From assembly GCA_965649825.1 (NCBI GenBank), contig OZ287695.1, forward strand, positions 868,001 through 932,000: DNA of 64,000 bases, read 5' to 3'. The notes under the pieces were generated by a model, which had not been told where the DNA came from, did no database searches, and saw only the letters and a program-made list of their open reading frames with translations. The number at the start of each line of letters is the position of its first letter. The stretch's first letter is position 1. Both the position numbers and the translations under genes were made by a program. The DNA comes from Penicillus capitatus (Eukaryota > Chlorophyta). Positions 22,248 through 32,084 of the stretch are shown here, in pieces.

Positions 22248-24980
22248 CGCTTCCCTGTGCTGAACTTCCCGGAGTGAATCCACATGTACGATCAAACTAC
22301 GAGAGCCGCATTGGAGTTCCCTGAGGTGATTCGATATCACTCTGTTCACCGGATAAGGCCCCTTCCAGAAGGGTGCAAACTTTTCGTCTAAGCGGCCCAT
22401 TCGAACATGATCTCTAAGCCAGACACTCTCGCCAGCTTGGAAGAGTAAACGAGAAGGAGAAGATCGACCCTCGGAGGTCTTCTGCTGCCGAGCGCAAGTT
22501 TTCTGCCTCGCTCGAGAGCGCGCTTGCCTGACCTCTGAGATTACCTCGGTCTCCAGACGACCCATTGCCCAGAGCACCGCTGGCGGTGATCCCGTGACAT
22601 CATTGGCAGTTTCATTAATCACATCTGTCGCTTTCTTCAGGAGTTTCATCCAGGTAGGTCTTCGGGCTCCTTCATGCATCATTCGACGTAATCGCCCGAT
22701 CAAATTCTGATTACATCGTTCGATCTGTCCATTCGAGTGATGAGCGTGACCAGGTGCCAGTACGCCTCTGATGCCTGCGTTACGGAGCCACGATTGAAAC
22801 TTCTCGGACGTGAAATATGAAGCTGAGTCAGTCAGCAGAACCTTGGGCACTCCGACTTCATCGAATAGACGTTGTAAGTGACGTTGAGCCGTCTTGGTAT
22901 CCGCACGTTTCGACGCTGACGTCCACAGAAACCTTGAGAGATGATCGGTCACCGCCAAGATATACTGCACTCCTCCTTCAGCAGGTTTGAGGGGACCAAT
23001 AAAGTCGGCACTCCAAACATCTTTGACATCCATGACTTCTTCAACTACTCCTAGAGGAATCACAGGCTTCGCCGCCTTAAAGCGTTGACACGCTGTACAG
23101 CTTTCGACATAAGCCTTGACCGCTTTCCACGTCGCTCCTCCTCCAAGTGCCTTCAATCGTTGCATCGTCTTGCGTGCACAGAAGTGGCCATCATGCGCTC
23201 TTTTCAACAGGCGATAAGGATCTTCTTGCATGGTTCTCAAGTGTGGCATTCGTGACAGAAAGTCTGGGATTACATTGCTTCGACCATCGACGAATCGAAT
23301 GTCAGGACAAAACTCCAGAAGTTTCACAAGACGTCTGTACACAAATGGACTGCAATTGTCTGGATTATCCAAGCTGAACGTGGAACTGTTGTCGGTGTAG
23401 ACAGTGACGTCCTGTCCGTAGATGTACGGCTTAAATCGCTGCAACGCTTGTAGCAGCGCTTCAGCTTCAAGTTCGTTCGAACGGTGCTTCTGCATCTGCG
23501 AATTCCACAGGCCGGACGTGCACACTATGATGGCTTGATCTTGCTGCAGGCACGCGCCCCATCCAGTGCTCGATGCATCCACACTGACCGAGTACTCTTT
23601 CGTTGATGATGGTAGAGTAATCCTGACGGTGTGTTGTTCGAGTAATTTCAAGAACTCTGTCCAGTCTTCCGACTTGCCGGATTCTTCACACCTCTTCAAT
23701 GCTTGCGAAACAGTAGCCCCTTTCCATACGAATCTGCAAATTTCATTCCACCAACCCTTCACCTTGCGCCACTCTTTTATTCCTTGAGGGGGCTTCATGT
23801 CTTTCCATTGGGTGAGTACCGCTGATTCTGGGGTCCACCCTTCAGTTGACAATTCCATGCCCAGATACTGGAAGCTTGTTCTTCCAAATTTACTCTTCTT
23901 GGGATTGAGTTTCCAGCCGTCTTTGACCAGTGCCTTCAAGAGCAGTTGAAGGTCCTTTTCATGCTGTTCATCGGAACAACTCAGCACCAAGATGTCATCT
24001 GCGTACACTATTAGTTGCGATTGTATTTTAACATTACGCAAAGTCTTATCGAGCGCCCGCTGGAATTCGAATGGAGAATTCGAATAACCAAACGGCAGTC
24101 GATTAAAAACGTACTGTTTGTTTCGGTGAGAGAAGCCGAAAAACTGTCTGATCTGTTGGCCCAACACTATCTGGTTGTAAGCCCTGGAAATGTCCAAGCT
24201 TGAACCAACAGAAAACGGTTGAATGCTTGCCACGACATTAGTTCTCGAAGTTTTCGAGTAAGGCTCTTTTCTCACGAAACTGTTGAGTCTTCGCAAATCA
24301 GCCACAATTCGATCGCCGCCTTCCTTTTTAGGAACGCCGAAAATAGGCATGAGTAGAGGTTCTTGGGCTGCTTCGCTGACAATACCATCTTTTATCAACT
24401 GATCCAGATCTTTCTGCAGAGCTTGCTCTTGAGCCGGTCCTCTTGGAGGTGGTTTCGGTTGCTGGCGTGGGTCAAGCGGACATTTGAGGGGAATATGGTT
24501 GACAACATAATGTTGACATTTACCTAACGTTTCCTCAAATAGCTCTGGGAACTCTTCTTTCCATCTTTCTCCGTCGAGTGCTGCGCTTCGACACATCGAC
24601 ACCTTCTCTCGGTCTTCAATGATTCGGATGCCTTGGTCAGGAATCATTATGCTTGTAGATGTAGTCATCACGTTGCATAGATCACTCTTCGGTGTAAGCG
24701 CAACAGCCGTTTTCGAGTGATTTGTTATCACACCCCAGATGCGCTTCCCATCAGTCTTCGCATGAAACTCTATGTAACTTGGTCGGGTAGCGTCTTCGAT
24801 CTGTTTAATGTCACTAAATTGGATCTGGATGTTGATGGCTCTCTTTTCTTGTGGCCCCAACATCCAATTCCTATTAAAGGGAATCACTAATCGATTGTTT
24901 CGTTTGAATGGCATGTATTTGAGAGGCTCCAGCAATCGCACTAGGCCTGGCTGTTTGCCGGATTCACAGCCAGACCACAT
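22233..24980 (-). CDS. Pol polyprotein: reverse transcriptase, RNase H, integrase
   Basis: 915 codons from the first Met after the slip site. The RT (about residues 200-400) has PKKEGGDRIVADLRRLN, FNRLPFGYSNSPFEFQ and the catalytic YADD. The RNase H (about 450-570) has VDASSTGWG, ELEA and TDNSS. The integrase (about 590-830) has a His/Cys zinc-binding part (CTACQRFK), and the core has ADFIGPL, TDSASYF and HSNGQIERCNQ with a D-35-E spacing. A C-terminal SH3-like part (FQAGESVWLRDH ... PFWKGPYPV) closes it. All catalytic residues seen are present and no stop interrupts the frame. The residues before RT are a long connecting segment. Confidence 0.95.
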   Translation of the reverse strand: MWSGCESGKQPGLVRLLEPLKYMPFKRNNRLVIPFNRNWMLGPQEKRAINIQIQFSDIKQIEDATRPSYIEFHAKTDGKRIWGVITNHSKTAVALTPKSDLCNVMTTSTSIMIPDQGIRIIEDREKVSMCRSAALDGERWKEEFPELFEETLGKCQHYVVNHIPLKCPLDPRQQPKPPPRGPAQEQALQKDLDQLIKDGIVSEAAQEPLLMPIFGVPKKEGGDRIVADLRRLNSFVRKEPYSKTSRTNVVASIQPFSVGSSLDISRAYNQIVLGQQIRQFFGFSHRNKQYVFNRLPFGYSNSPFEFQRALDKTLRNVKIQSQLIVYADDILVLSCSDEQHEKDLQLLLKALVKDGWKLNPKKSKFGRTSFQYLGMELSTEGWTPESAVLTQWKDMKPPQGIKEWRKVKGWWNEICRFVWKGATVSQALKRCEESGKSEDWTEFLKLLEQHTVRITLPSSTKEYSVSVDASSTGWGACLQQDQAIIVCTSGLWNSQMQKHRSNELEAEALLQALQRFKPYIYGQDVTVYTDNSSTFSLDNPDNCSPFVYRRLVKLLEFCPDIRFVDGRSNVIPDFLSRMPHLRTMQEDPYRLLKRAHDGHFCARKTMQRLKALGGGATWKAVKAYVESCTACQRFKAAKPVIPLGVVEEVMDVKDVWSADFIGPLKPAEGGVQYILAVTDHLSRFLWTSASKRADTKTAQRHLQRLFDEVGVPKVLLTDSASYFTSEKFQSWLRNAGIRGVLAPGHAHHSNGQIERCNQNLIGRLRRMMHEGARRPTWMKLLKKATDVINETANDVTGSPPAVLWAMGRLETEVISEVRQARSRARQKTCARQQKTSEGRSSPSRLLFQAGESVWLRDHVRMGRLDEKFAPFWKGPYPVNRVISNHLRELQCGSRSLIVHVDSLREVQHREACGNE

Positions 24981-26617
24981 CCGTTTTTTTGCTCAGGTTC
25001 GTATGCCTTGAAGCATTGTACTTCTGGTTCGCCGACTTTGATCAGCTTCTTGGAGCTACAATCAACGAGGTAGCCGTTTGTTTCGAGGAATTTATACCCT
25101 ATTATCGCTTCTTGGCCTTTTCCCTTAAAACAGTAAGCGCTGAAATTAACCGGGCGACCATCCAGCTTCGCGGGCACATCTAGATATCCCGTGATCTTCT
25201 CTCGCTCCCCGTTGGCCAAGACCACATGCCTGTCTGAAGGGAGCATGCTTGAGGCCAGTCCGAGGGCTTTCACGGTTTCCTCTTGTAGGAAATTATCCGT
25301 GGCTCCAGTATCAATGAGAGCACGGATTGACTTTCCTGCCATCTCAAGGTTAGCATGCATAGATGCTTTCTTAGGTTGGACACTTCTGCACACAAGCGGC
25401 GATTCAGTTCTACTTATGCTTTCAACTTCGCAAAGATGAGCTCTGTCAAGAGCTTCTTCTTCATCCATATTGGCATGGCGCGCTTCTTTGGCTTTCGAAG
25501 AATGCGTTCGACGTCGGTCAGCCTCAGCTCTGATTGCGCGTTGGCTCTCTTCAAAATAGCGATCTTCAGAGAGTAATTCTTTGAACGCAATCATGATCTG
25601 ATTCTTCGTCTTCAGTGTCAGAGGGAATTGTAGCTTGCCATCCCTCACGATAACGTCCCTCACAGCGCGACATGTTTCGTCTTCGTCTACGGCTGCATTA
25701 CACATCGTTTGCATCGATCCGAGATCCATGTAGTCACCAAGTTTCATCGAAGGTCGGACCTCTCCAGATCTTAATCGAATGTAATCCATCACCACACAGA
25801 CTCTGTCGTAGATGAACTGGAGAGTGAGCTGATTGATGGCCACAGTCGACAGATGATACACAAAGTCGACAGGAAGTTTCTGGACTAAAAGATGAGTCAC
25901 ATTTTCTTCTGATAGGAGTTTCTCATCAATATACGTTTTCCCGGCTCTTCCGAATCGAACAACGAATTCGAGGAGCGTCTCTGTAGGTTTCTTCTCTAAA
26001 GCCTTCAGTTGAGCGAGGGGCTCAAGAGCGCTCTCTTGTGGAACCAATTTCTTCAACTCACACTTGATGGCACCCCATCTCAGCAGTTCATCAGTCTGAG
26101 TTCGGAAGAATGCCTCGTCTTTTTCAGCATAGTACCCCGTTTTGACTTGTTCTGACGGTAATCTCTTCACGCAGTGAACAGCCTCGAGAAGGGACTCTCC
26201 CAGAGGATTGGCGTAGTCAATCCACGACAGAAACAACCGCAGACGTTCATTGCCCGCATTTGTGCAGGACTCCAAATGATTGACGACTCTTCTATACGTT
26301 TTTCGGTCCCATGGGTGAAGAGGTACTGGCGGCGCTTCGAGTCCTGAGCCTCCGACGCAGTCTCGAGCGATCAGTACCGTCGCGTTGACCAAAATCGAAT
26401 CCCGCATTCGCACACCGTATCTCCCTTGCGCCGTCAAGAGAGCGACGCGTCCGCGCTCAAGACGGAAAAAATCACACGCAGCGTCACGCAGCTGCGCGTA
26501 ACTCATCGACGCGTCAACTTCAATTTCGACTGTACGTCCGTTCCATGACACCTGACATGAGACCGCCGTACTTCTCGTCATCTCCAAGGATTCGTTGTCC
26601 GTGCGCTCCGAAACCAT
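24941..26617 (-). CDS. Gag-protease polyprotein of the LTR element
   Basis: 558 aa. The first ATG uses the last base of the LTR (26617) and the first two of the primer-binding site; a second in-frame Met lies at 26581. Residues ~20-90 (NGRTVEIEVD ... SYAQLRDAA ... LLTAQGRYGVRM) look like a ubiquitin-like fold. Then comes a helical capsid-like region with KPTETLLEFVVRFGRAGK. A retropepsin follows at about residues 425-540 with ALIDTGATDNF and a later AIIGYKFL. No CCHC zinc knuckle is visible. Protease is in the Gag frame, unlike most Ty3/gypsy elements where it leads Pol. The ORF stops at TAG 24943-24941, 38 nt past the start of pol, so Pol is reached by frameshift. Confidence 0.88.
   Translation of the reverse strand: MVSERTDNESLEMTRSTAVSCQVSWNGRTVEIEVDASMSYAQLRDAACDFFRLERGRVALLTAQGRYGVRMRDSILVNATVLIARDCVGGSGLEAPPVPLHPWDRKTYRRVVNHLESCTNAGNERLRLFLSWIDYANPLGESLLEAVHCVKRLPSEQVKTGYYAEKDEAFFRTQTDELLRWGAIKCELKKLVPQESALEPLAQLKALEKKPTETLLEFVVRFGRAGKTYIDEKLLSEENVTHLLVQKLPVDFVYHLSTVAINQLTLQFIYDRVCVVMDYIRLRSGEVRPSMKLGDYMDLGSMQTMCNAAVDEDETCRAVRDVIVRDGKLQFPLTLKTKNQIMIAFKELLSEDRYFEESQRAIRAEADRRRTHSSKAKEARHANMDEEEALDRAHLCEVESISRTESPLVCRSVQPKKASMHANLEMAGKSIRALIDTGATDNFLQEETVKALGLASSMLPSDRHVVLANGEREKITGYLDVPAKLDGRPVNFSAYCFKGKGQEAIIGYKFLETNGYLVDCSSKKLIKVGEPEVQCFKAYEPEQKNGCGLAVNPANSQA
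24983..24989 (-). promoter_or_regulatory. Programmed -1 ribosomal frameshift site (A AAA AAC)
   Basis: In the gag frame the codons read CAA AAA AAC, so the heptamer A AAA AAC has the canonical X XXY YYZ phasing for -1 slippage. A slip enters the pol frame exactly, giving CGG then the ATG at 24980. Pol is in the -1 frame relative to Gag (offset 1637 nt). A downstream pseudoknot was not worked out. Confidence 0.8.
26599..26616 (-). promoter_or_regulatory. Primer-binding site of the LTR element
   Basis: Directly after the LTR the minus strand reads TGGTTTCGGAGC. It has the TGG start complementary to a tRNA CCA end and resembles the TGGTATCAGAGC site used with initiator tRNA-Met in many elements. 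The tRNA is inferred; the host tRNA sequence is not in the window. The site overlaps the first codons of gag. Confidence 0.55.
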
Positions 26618-26755
26618 GTAAGTTGACAGTCGATGGCGCGGGAAAACAAGACGAAGAGTCGGGAGAACTAATCTCTAAAAGACTGTTTGACTTCCTCCTT
26701 TTATAATGACACATGATTCATTTGATTGTGTCAGTTGTAGTCATTCATTTCCACA
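26617..26755 (-). repeat. 5' LTR (139 bp)
   Basis: Starts TGTGGAAATG and ends TTACA on the minus strand. The sequence is the same as the 3' LTR by eye. It is short for the class, and must hold promoter, R and polyadenylation signals. Confidence 0.92.
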
Positions 26756-26885
26756 CTAACCACCACAGACAGACAGTGTTTTGACGTGTTTTCAGCTAAC
26801 CTCTGCCTCGGTGAACTGGCAAGGCGATGAGGGGATAAATTGCAGAGATTCGAGCAACGACTTATGTTCTGCAACGTTTGGTTGT

Positions 26886-29353
26886 TCATGTTTCGGATGC
26901 CTGTACAGATGATTGTCTATTCGAACGGGCGGCGAAGGAGTCATGGTCTTCCTGCACCAGCACCGTCAATACCAGCATAGACATGAATGCATTGTGCCCA
27001 TTGTCCAGTTTCTTCCCGCTGGCGAACAAAGTGATGTCCAATCGATTGAGAATGGCAATCGTCGTCACGAGCAGATACACCAATCTCCAAAGAACGAAGA
27101 GCAGTCCGAGGACCAGATTGACCTACAAGGGACACAGGAATGTCCGTTTGGCGGAGGCGGCTGGGCAGACCATGGACAGGACAACGATGAAGAAGTTGAA
27201 CCATCGTGGATGTTGGATGCGTTCACCGTCTGACGAGATGAGCCACGTCTTCAGGAAATGCATGATCACTCTCTCGATCACGAAGACCAGGAGGTAGGCG
27301 AGGATGTAGTATCCGAACTCGTCCATCAGGACAAGGGACTCCGAGTAGTTGATGATCAATCCCAGCAGGACGGAGGAGAGAACGCCGATGATGTGGAGCT
27401 GCACGACAGCCGTGCTGCAGAGGATGGCCAGGAAGACACAGGCGTCCAGAATGGGATACTTCTGCTGAAACGACGCCCAGGGACTCGCCGCCCGATTCCC
27501 TGCAGACTGTCCCTCCTGTCGAAGGGCGGCACGCAGTCCTTCTGAGATTGCAAGAGACAGCCTCTTGTGCTGTATCAGCACGGTCACCAGACTTCGCAGG
27601 CCGACAGCAGTTCCCAGCATGTACCCAACGAACGCAGTAGTGTTCAGATCCAGAATAACTGCGTCGATGAGGTGATAGACCTTCACCACCACTGACTTGT
27701 CGATGCTGTCGAATCCATTCTTCCATCCTGCCCCTATGAGGCACTCCTCACACCCGTCCAAGTTGCTGTTGAACTTCTCCTTGTTCCTGGCGTAGAGATC
27801 CGAGAGGTGATGTATGACCGACAGTGTGCGGATGTGGGTGTACACCAGAACGATCGCGCTGGTGAGGAATGCGGATTTGATCCAGACGGCGTAGCGGAAC
27901 CTTCCTGGCTCTTCGCGGAGAGCATTCCAGACATCTCTGGGAGACCACCAGATGGAAGAGCCTTCCGGATCCTCCTCCTTCATAAGAAAACGGCGGACGA
28001 TGCTCGTCACATTGGGGACGGCTGACGATGGCCTTCGCGACGCTCCTCTTGTCTCCGGCATCTGCGGCGACGTGGAACTCGCGCCCGAAGAACTCTCAGT
28101 ATAACCTCACCGCCTGTGGCTCTTCCTCGATGATTTCACAGCCCTGGCTGAATTCTCTCGTGCAACCTTGTTGGCTGTGAAGGCTTCTGGATCCGAGCTC
28201 CACGAGTTGCATCGTATCCATCTTTCTTAGAGTCCTGTGAGGCTTCGGCGCTGGAAGCGGGGTTCTGTGGAAACCATTGCTGGCGGGCGACACCGGCAAG
28301 ACAACTGGTGGTGCCTCCGTCTGCACTTCCTCAAGATCCTGCATTCTGCATTCCTCTGAGGGTTTTGTCGAGACGCTTGAAGTGCTTGGCGTTGTCTGCG
28401 CATGATCACATGTGTTTCTTGCCACGTCAGAAGCAGAATGCATTTCGGGGTGCTGCGATTCAAATGACATCGACTTGGCTTGACTGTGATTGCAATGAGA
28501 CGCTACTTGATCATGTGATTGAGGCTCGGGCGCTGCGTGACCTGTCGAGCCGCTTGACCATAAGCTCTGCTGATTATCACTCGATGCCTGATTTGTGTCC
28601 CTAAACGTGTAACAAGACGTACGCCAGCGTCTGTGAAGAGAAACGCACTCTCTGTCTTCCGAGACTTCGTCAAGATGCGATGAGTCACTGCTGCCGTGCG
28701 GCGGAGGGCAACAACAGCGACATAAGTGGCAACAACGACAGCAGCGGCAGTGGCAACAGGCACAGCATCCAAACATCCGCACGTACAGCACATTGAAGAA
28801 CACGGCCAGTGCGCTTCCGACGAACGAGATAAATGCGGTGGCTGGAACGGACACGATATCGTTCTATATGCTTGTCCTGTAAGTAAACCGAATTTTTGCA
28901 AAGTGAGCATGCTTACTGTCCGAAAAAGGATTTTGTTAACGGCATAACCCATGTACTCCCAGGCCATAATGTCGATGAGGAAGAGAGCAAATCCAGATAG
29001 GCAATTCCTTCTCCTCCACCTCTCCGTGCCCGCAGGCCTGAGATTCGGAGACAGTACTCCCACGGCTAACACTGCTTGTATAACTGCGGCGAACATTGCC
29101 CCGAGATAACGCAGAAGCTCATCAGTCCAGCTTCCACGTTCAAAAGGCACGTAAAGAAAACCATCACGGTCGTTGACAAGCACCACCAGCTGCACAACGC
29201 CCCTGACGTCAAGCAGGAAGTCGGGAACAAGTGACCCACCCAAATGGCAATGGTCGTGTGCAGTAGTGTCGTCAGTTTCCATGAGCGGCCCTCGAAGATA
29301 ACGGAGAGAGGCAAGGAACGCGGCGCACGCTGTGGCGTCGTTTCCCCGTTCAT
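26886..29353 (-). CDS. STRA6-like multi-pass membrane receptor/transporter, five exons
   Basis: Exons 29353-29240, 29189-28917, 28863-28111, 28061-27171 and 27122-26886, all phase 0 with introns of 48-53 bp, give 755 aa. About nine hydrophobic segments are visible. A cytoplasmic Cys/Ser-rich loop (CCACCHCRCC, then Ser/Pro/His-rich) is encoded in exon 3. The C-terminal part, FNFFIVVLSM ... NLVLGLLFVLWRLVYLL ... NRLDITL, follows the p-NVLVG-WRVLLSALYN-MDLSLL pattern of vertebrate STRA6, the retinol-uptake receptor. In protists the ligand of STRA6-like proteins is unknown, so retinoid transport should not be assumed. A broken second copy of the last exon lies at 18290-18480. The family call rests mainly on the C-terminal third. 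Confidence 0.7.
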
Positions 29354-29486
29354 TCGATAGACGTCAGTTACAACACCAGCTGTCAACAGTCAGTCGTCTT
29401 CTGTTACTTCAAAAAATTCGCGTCAAGTTCTAGGTTACGTTCTATTATGAAGCACAGAGGCGTCCCCCTCTTTTCCACTGCCTTCT

Positions 29487-30148
29487 TTGGCCTCGCGATA
29501 TACTCTTGTCGAAATCGCCTGTCTGTGTCACGATCTGGGACATGAACTGCAGTTGCCGGCTCGAAGTCACAATCCCGATGCGTTTCTCAAACCCAAACAT
29601 TCGTTGCTGGAATACGTCTACGAACACTATCAGTCGGACTCGCCCGGAGCTCAAAGAGCAAAGGAGCTGTGCAGAAGGATTGAGTTGAGACAACTGTACA
29701 CACTCTGTGGAGAAATGGCCATTCCCGAGAACCACATTCCTTGGTTCCTGACAGACAAAGTGACTGCCAGTGATATCATTACTCGACAGAAAACCGATGG
29801 CCAGGTGAGACCCTGATAGACGACAGAGATGTCTGCCATGCCTAACAGGTCGATCTGAGGCCAGAAGACATTCACATATCCTACAACTATGCAGACTGTA
29901 GAATGAAGGACAAGAATCCGATTCGCAGAGTCAAGTGCTATCACGAGCGTTTCGATGAGATCGGCATCATGGCAGAAGAAATCGAACCCATTCAACGACT
30001 ATCCATCCGAGTCCACTGCAAGAACAGGGAACATTAGGGCGCTGTGAGAGCTGCTTTCGGGTCATTCAAGAAATCATTTGCGCCCGAGCTGTCCACTCCT
30101 GACCGCAATGAGAGGAGGTCCTTGGACACTCAGTACTTGTCTGAATGA
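29487..30148 (+). pseudogene. SAMHD1-like dNTP triphosphohydrolase relic
   Basis: Three pieces in SAMHD1 order: the HD-motif segment CLCHDLGHE; then, after a jump of some 200 residues compared with SAMHD1, FLKPKHSLLEYVYEHYQSD...RRIELRQLYTLCGE; and, past an intact 44-bp intron (29805-29848), DLRPEDIHISYNYADCRMKD ... VHCKNREH. There is no ATG at the front, the catalytic core between the HD motif and the second block is deleted, and an in-frame TAG at 30035-30037 precedes further matching text (GAVRAAFGSFKKSF) up to TGA at 30146-30148. The gene once hydrolysed dNTPs in all likelihood; this copy cannot. Confidence 0.7.
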
Positions 30149-32084
30149 AATTGGCGGCGCTTCGCTGATGTGCATGCAAGTGCACGTCGTGACAGTCACG
30201 ACCAATTTCGTTTTCCACTCGTTTTCTTTTCTGCTGCTTGTCATCCGCAACCAGCAGCGTGCATTGATTCTTGACTCTTGTGATGGAGGGCTGGGTCAAA
30301 AATATATCATTGGACCTATTATGAAGTGAGGATGTGTCGAGGGAAAATGATATAGCGTTCACGAAATCAAGCCAGGTGGACGCATATGTTCTCTGAACCC
30401 CTTGACGGACTGCAGCGTTAAATATGCGTCCATCTGTCGCTGCTCTTTCACAAGTGTTCGTGTCGGGTCTCGATTTCATTTCATAGAGTCCACAAGATCG
30501 CGGGAATTTGTATGTTCTTCGATCCTTGGCTGATGCAGTCAGGCACTCCTTCGCTGAATGGGATACTGGACGAGGATTCGGGACATTTTGGCTTTGGGAT
30601 TCGCGAATTGTAAAAGCGAATGCCTAAGAAATGTAGATCTCTCGAGTCAGAAGAGCGCCAAAACCACACCGTCCAGAGCTATGTTCTCCGTCCTCCCGAC
30701 CGCTGAGCTATCTTAATGCTGTCAGCAGAGACGACAACAAATGCGACATCGATCCATTGACATTTCAATCTCGAAGCGACAGATTCGGGATGCACGATCT
30801 TGCAAAAAGAGACAGGCGTGATCCGACTGAGGAAAAACCATTCCCCGTTATCTGTTGTGCCTACTGCTCTCGGATCGTTCAAGGTGGAAAGCTGCATACG
30901 TCTTGTGTCGTGAAGAGGGATCATTGGAAAGGGCAATCGCGTCTGTCGTTTGTTTTGCTGTCAGCGATATCCTTGAAAGAGCCCTTTCGTTGTACGTGTC
31001 GACATTTTTGAACAAATGACGGCGAGAAATTGAGCGGATCATTCACCACGATGCATAACGATCTGTGATGCTCACCGCACTGAGTCATCATGCCATCTTA
31101 TCCCCTTTGACTCAATAGCTGAGATGTGTGCCGGTTTCGACTACCAGTTTTCATCTTGCTTCTCCATACAGCATCCATTACTACCCCCCTTGACATGCTT
31201 TGTGGGTGTCTATCAGACTGCCGAAATCTGCTGACGCCGAGATTCATATCCAGACTCAAATCAAGAACTGCATTCGGTTGTCGCGTGCATTGACTTCCTA
31301 GTCACCGATGTCTGGATGTGCGAGCGTTCCTTCGGCTGGCACAGTCGATAACAGCCATCTCGTGCATGTTCTAAGACTGTGAAGCTGCTCTTGATGCTGT
31401 GTATTGTACTTCATCAGGTTGATATACCTTGTTCATTCTGACGCTGTGTTCCTGATTGTTTGTATACGGAATCCGACACACGCATAATAAACGTTGACGT
31501 CACACACATTACACCATACACATATTGTAAACGTCGACAACACTTTAATCAGAATTGAATTCGATCACAGTGGTTGTGTAATACTCTCTCATTCGCGAAA
31601 ACACATCGTCATCTCTGTACGACAAGATCGGTAGGCGGCGGCGCCATGCTGCATTCTATTTTGCGGAGGCAATCTCAATCTGAGATAAACGCGCTGGGGG
31701 CTGAAGTTCCTTAAAAATCGTCCAGTGCATTAGACAAAGGAAAGATTACGTGCGGTTTTGACAGCAGTTCATTTCTACGCTATATCACTCTTTCTAAAAC
31801 TAAGAACTCTGATGTCACACTCTATTGTATGCAACAAAACAAGAAAGGTAGAAAGAAAACAGAGAGCTTTGACAGCAGGTCTTCCTCCAGACATGTTTGC
31901 TGGACGTATCTCTACCACTGAAAACGGCGTTTTCATCTTGTCTCCGTCTCTGTAGACTGAAACATTGTTTAGAGAGAAGATTGTGTAAAGAATAGCTAAC
32001 CTGTAGATCGCTTCCTTCAAGTGAGAGATGTTGATCTCCGAGGCAGACTTAGATTTGACGGCTTGCGCCAGCTTCAGTCTAGAA
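30149..32084. other. Intergenic; no gene supported, one spliceable minus-strand frame near the repeat array
   Basis: From 30149 to 31750 I see no gene; low GC, with small direct repeats such as AAACGTTGACGT/AAACGTCGACAA near 31490-31540. At 31800-32080 a minus-strand frame leaves the minisatellite and continues (SKSASEINISHLKEAIY). A clean 44-bp GT-AG intron-like segment lies at 32000-31957, followed by QRRRQDENAVFSGRD and a stop. It could be the 3' end of a gene whose front is the repeat array, but this is speculative. Confidence 0.3.

Larger units (their letters stand above)
22109..26755 (-). mobile_element. Complete Ty3/gypsy-type LTR retrotransposon, minus orientation
   Basis: 4,647 bp, bounded by two 139-bp LTRs (22109-22247 and 26617-26755) that I read as identical, each TG...CA, with a 4-bp target duplication CTAA (22105-22108 and 26756-26759). 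Two intact ORFs fill all the space between the LTRs: Gag-protease and then reverse transcriptase-RNase H-integrase, in the Ty3/gypsy order (RT and RH before IN). Identical LTRs and undamaged frames mean a recent insertion that may still be active. The element has practically no leader and no 3' untranslated segment: gag begins on the last base of the 5' LTR and pol ends inside the 3' LTR. Confidence 0.93.

Noticed and set aside
22233-26617. Retroviral envelope or endogenous virus
   Set aside because: No third ORF or membrane-spanning env-like segment lies between pol and the 3' LTR; pol runs into the LTR. It is a plain LTR retrotransposon.
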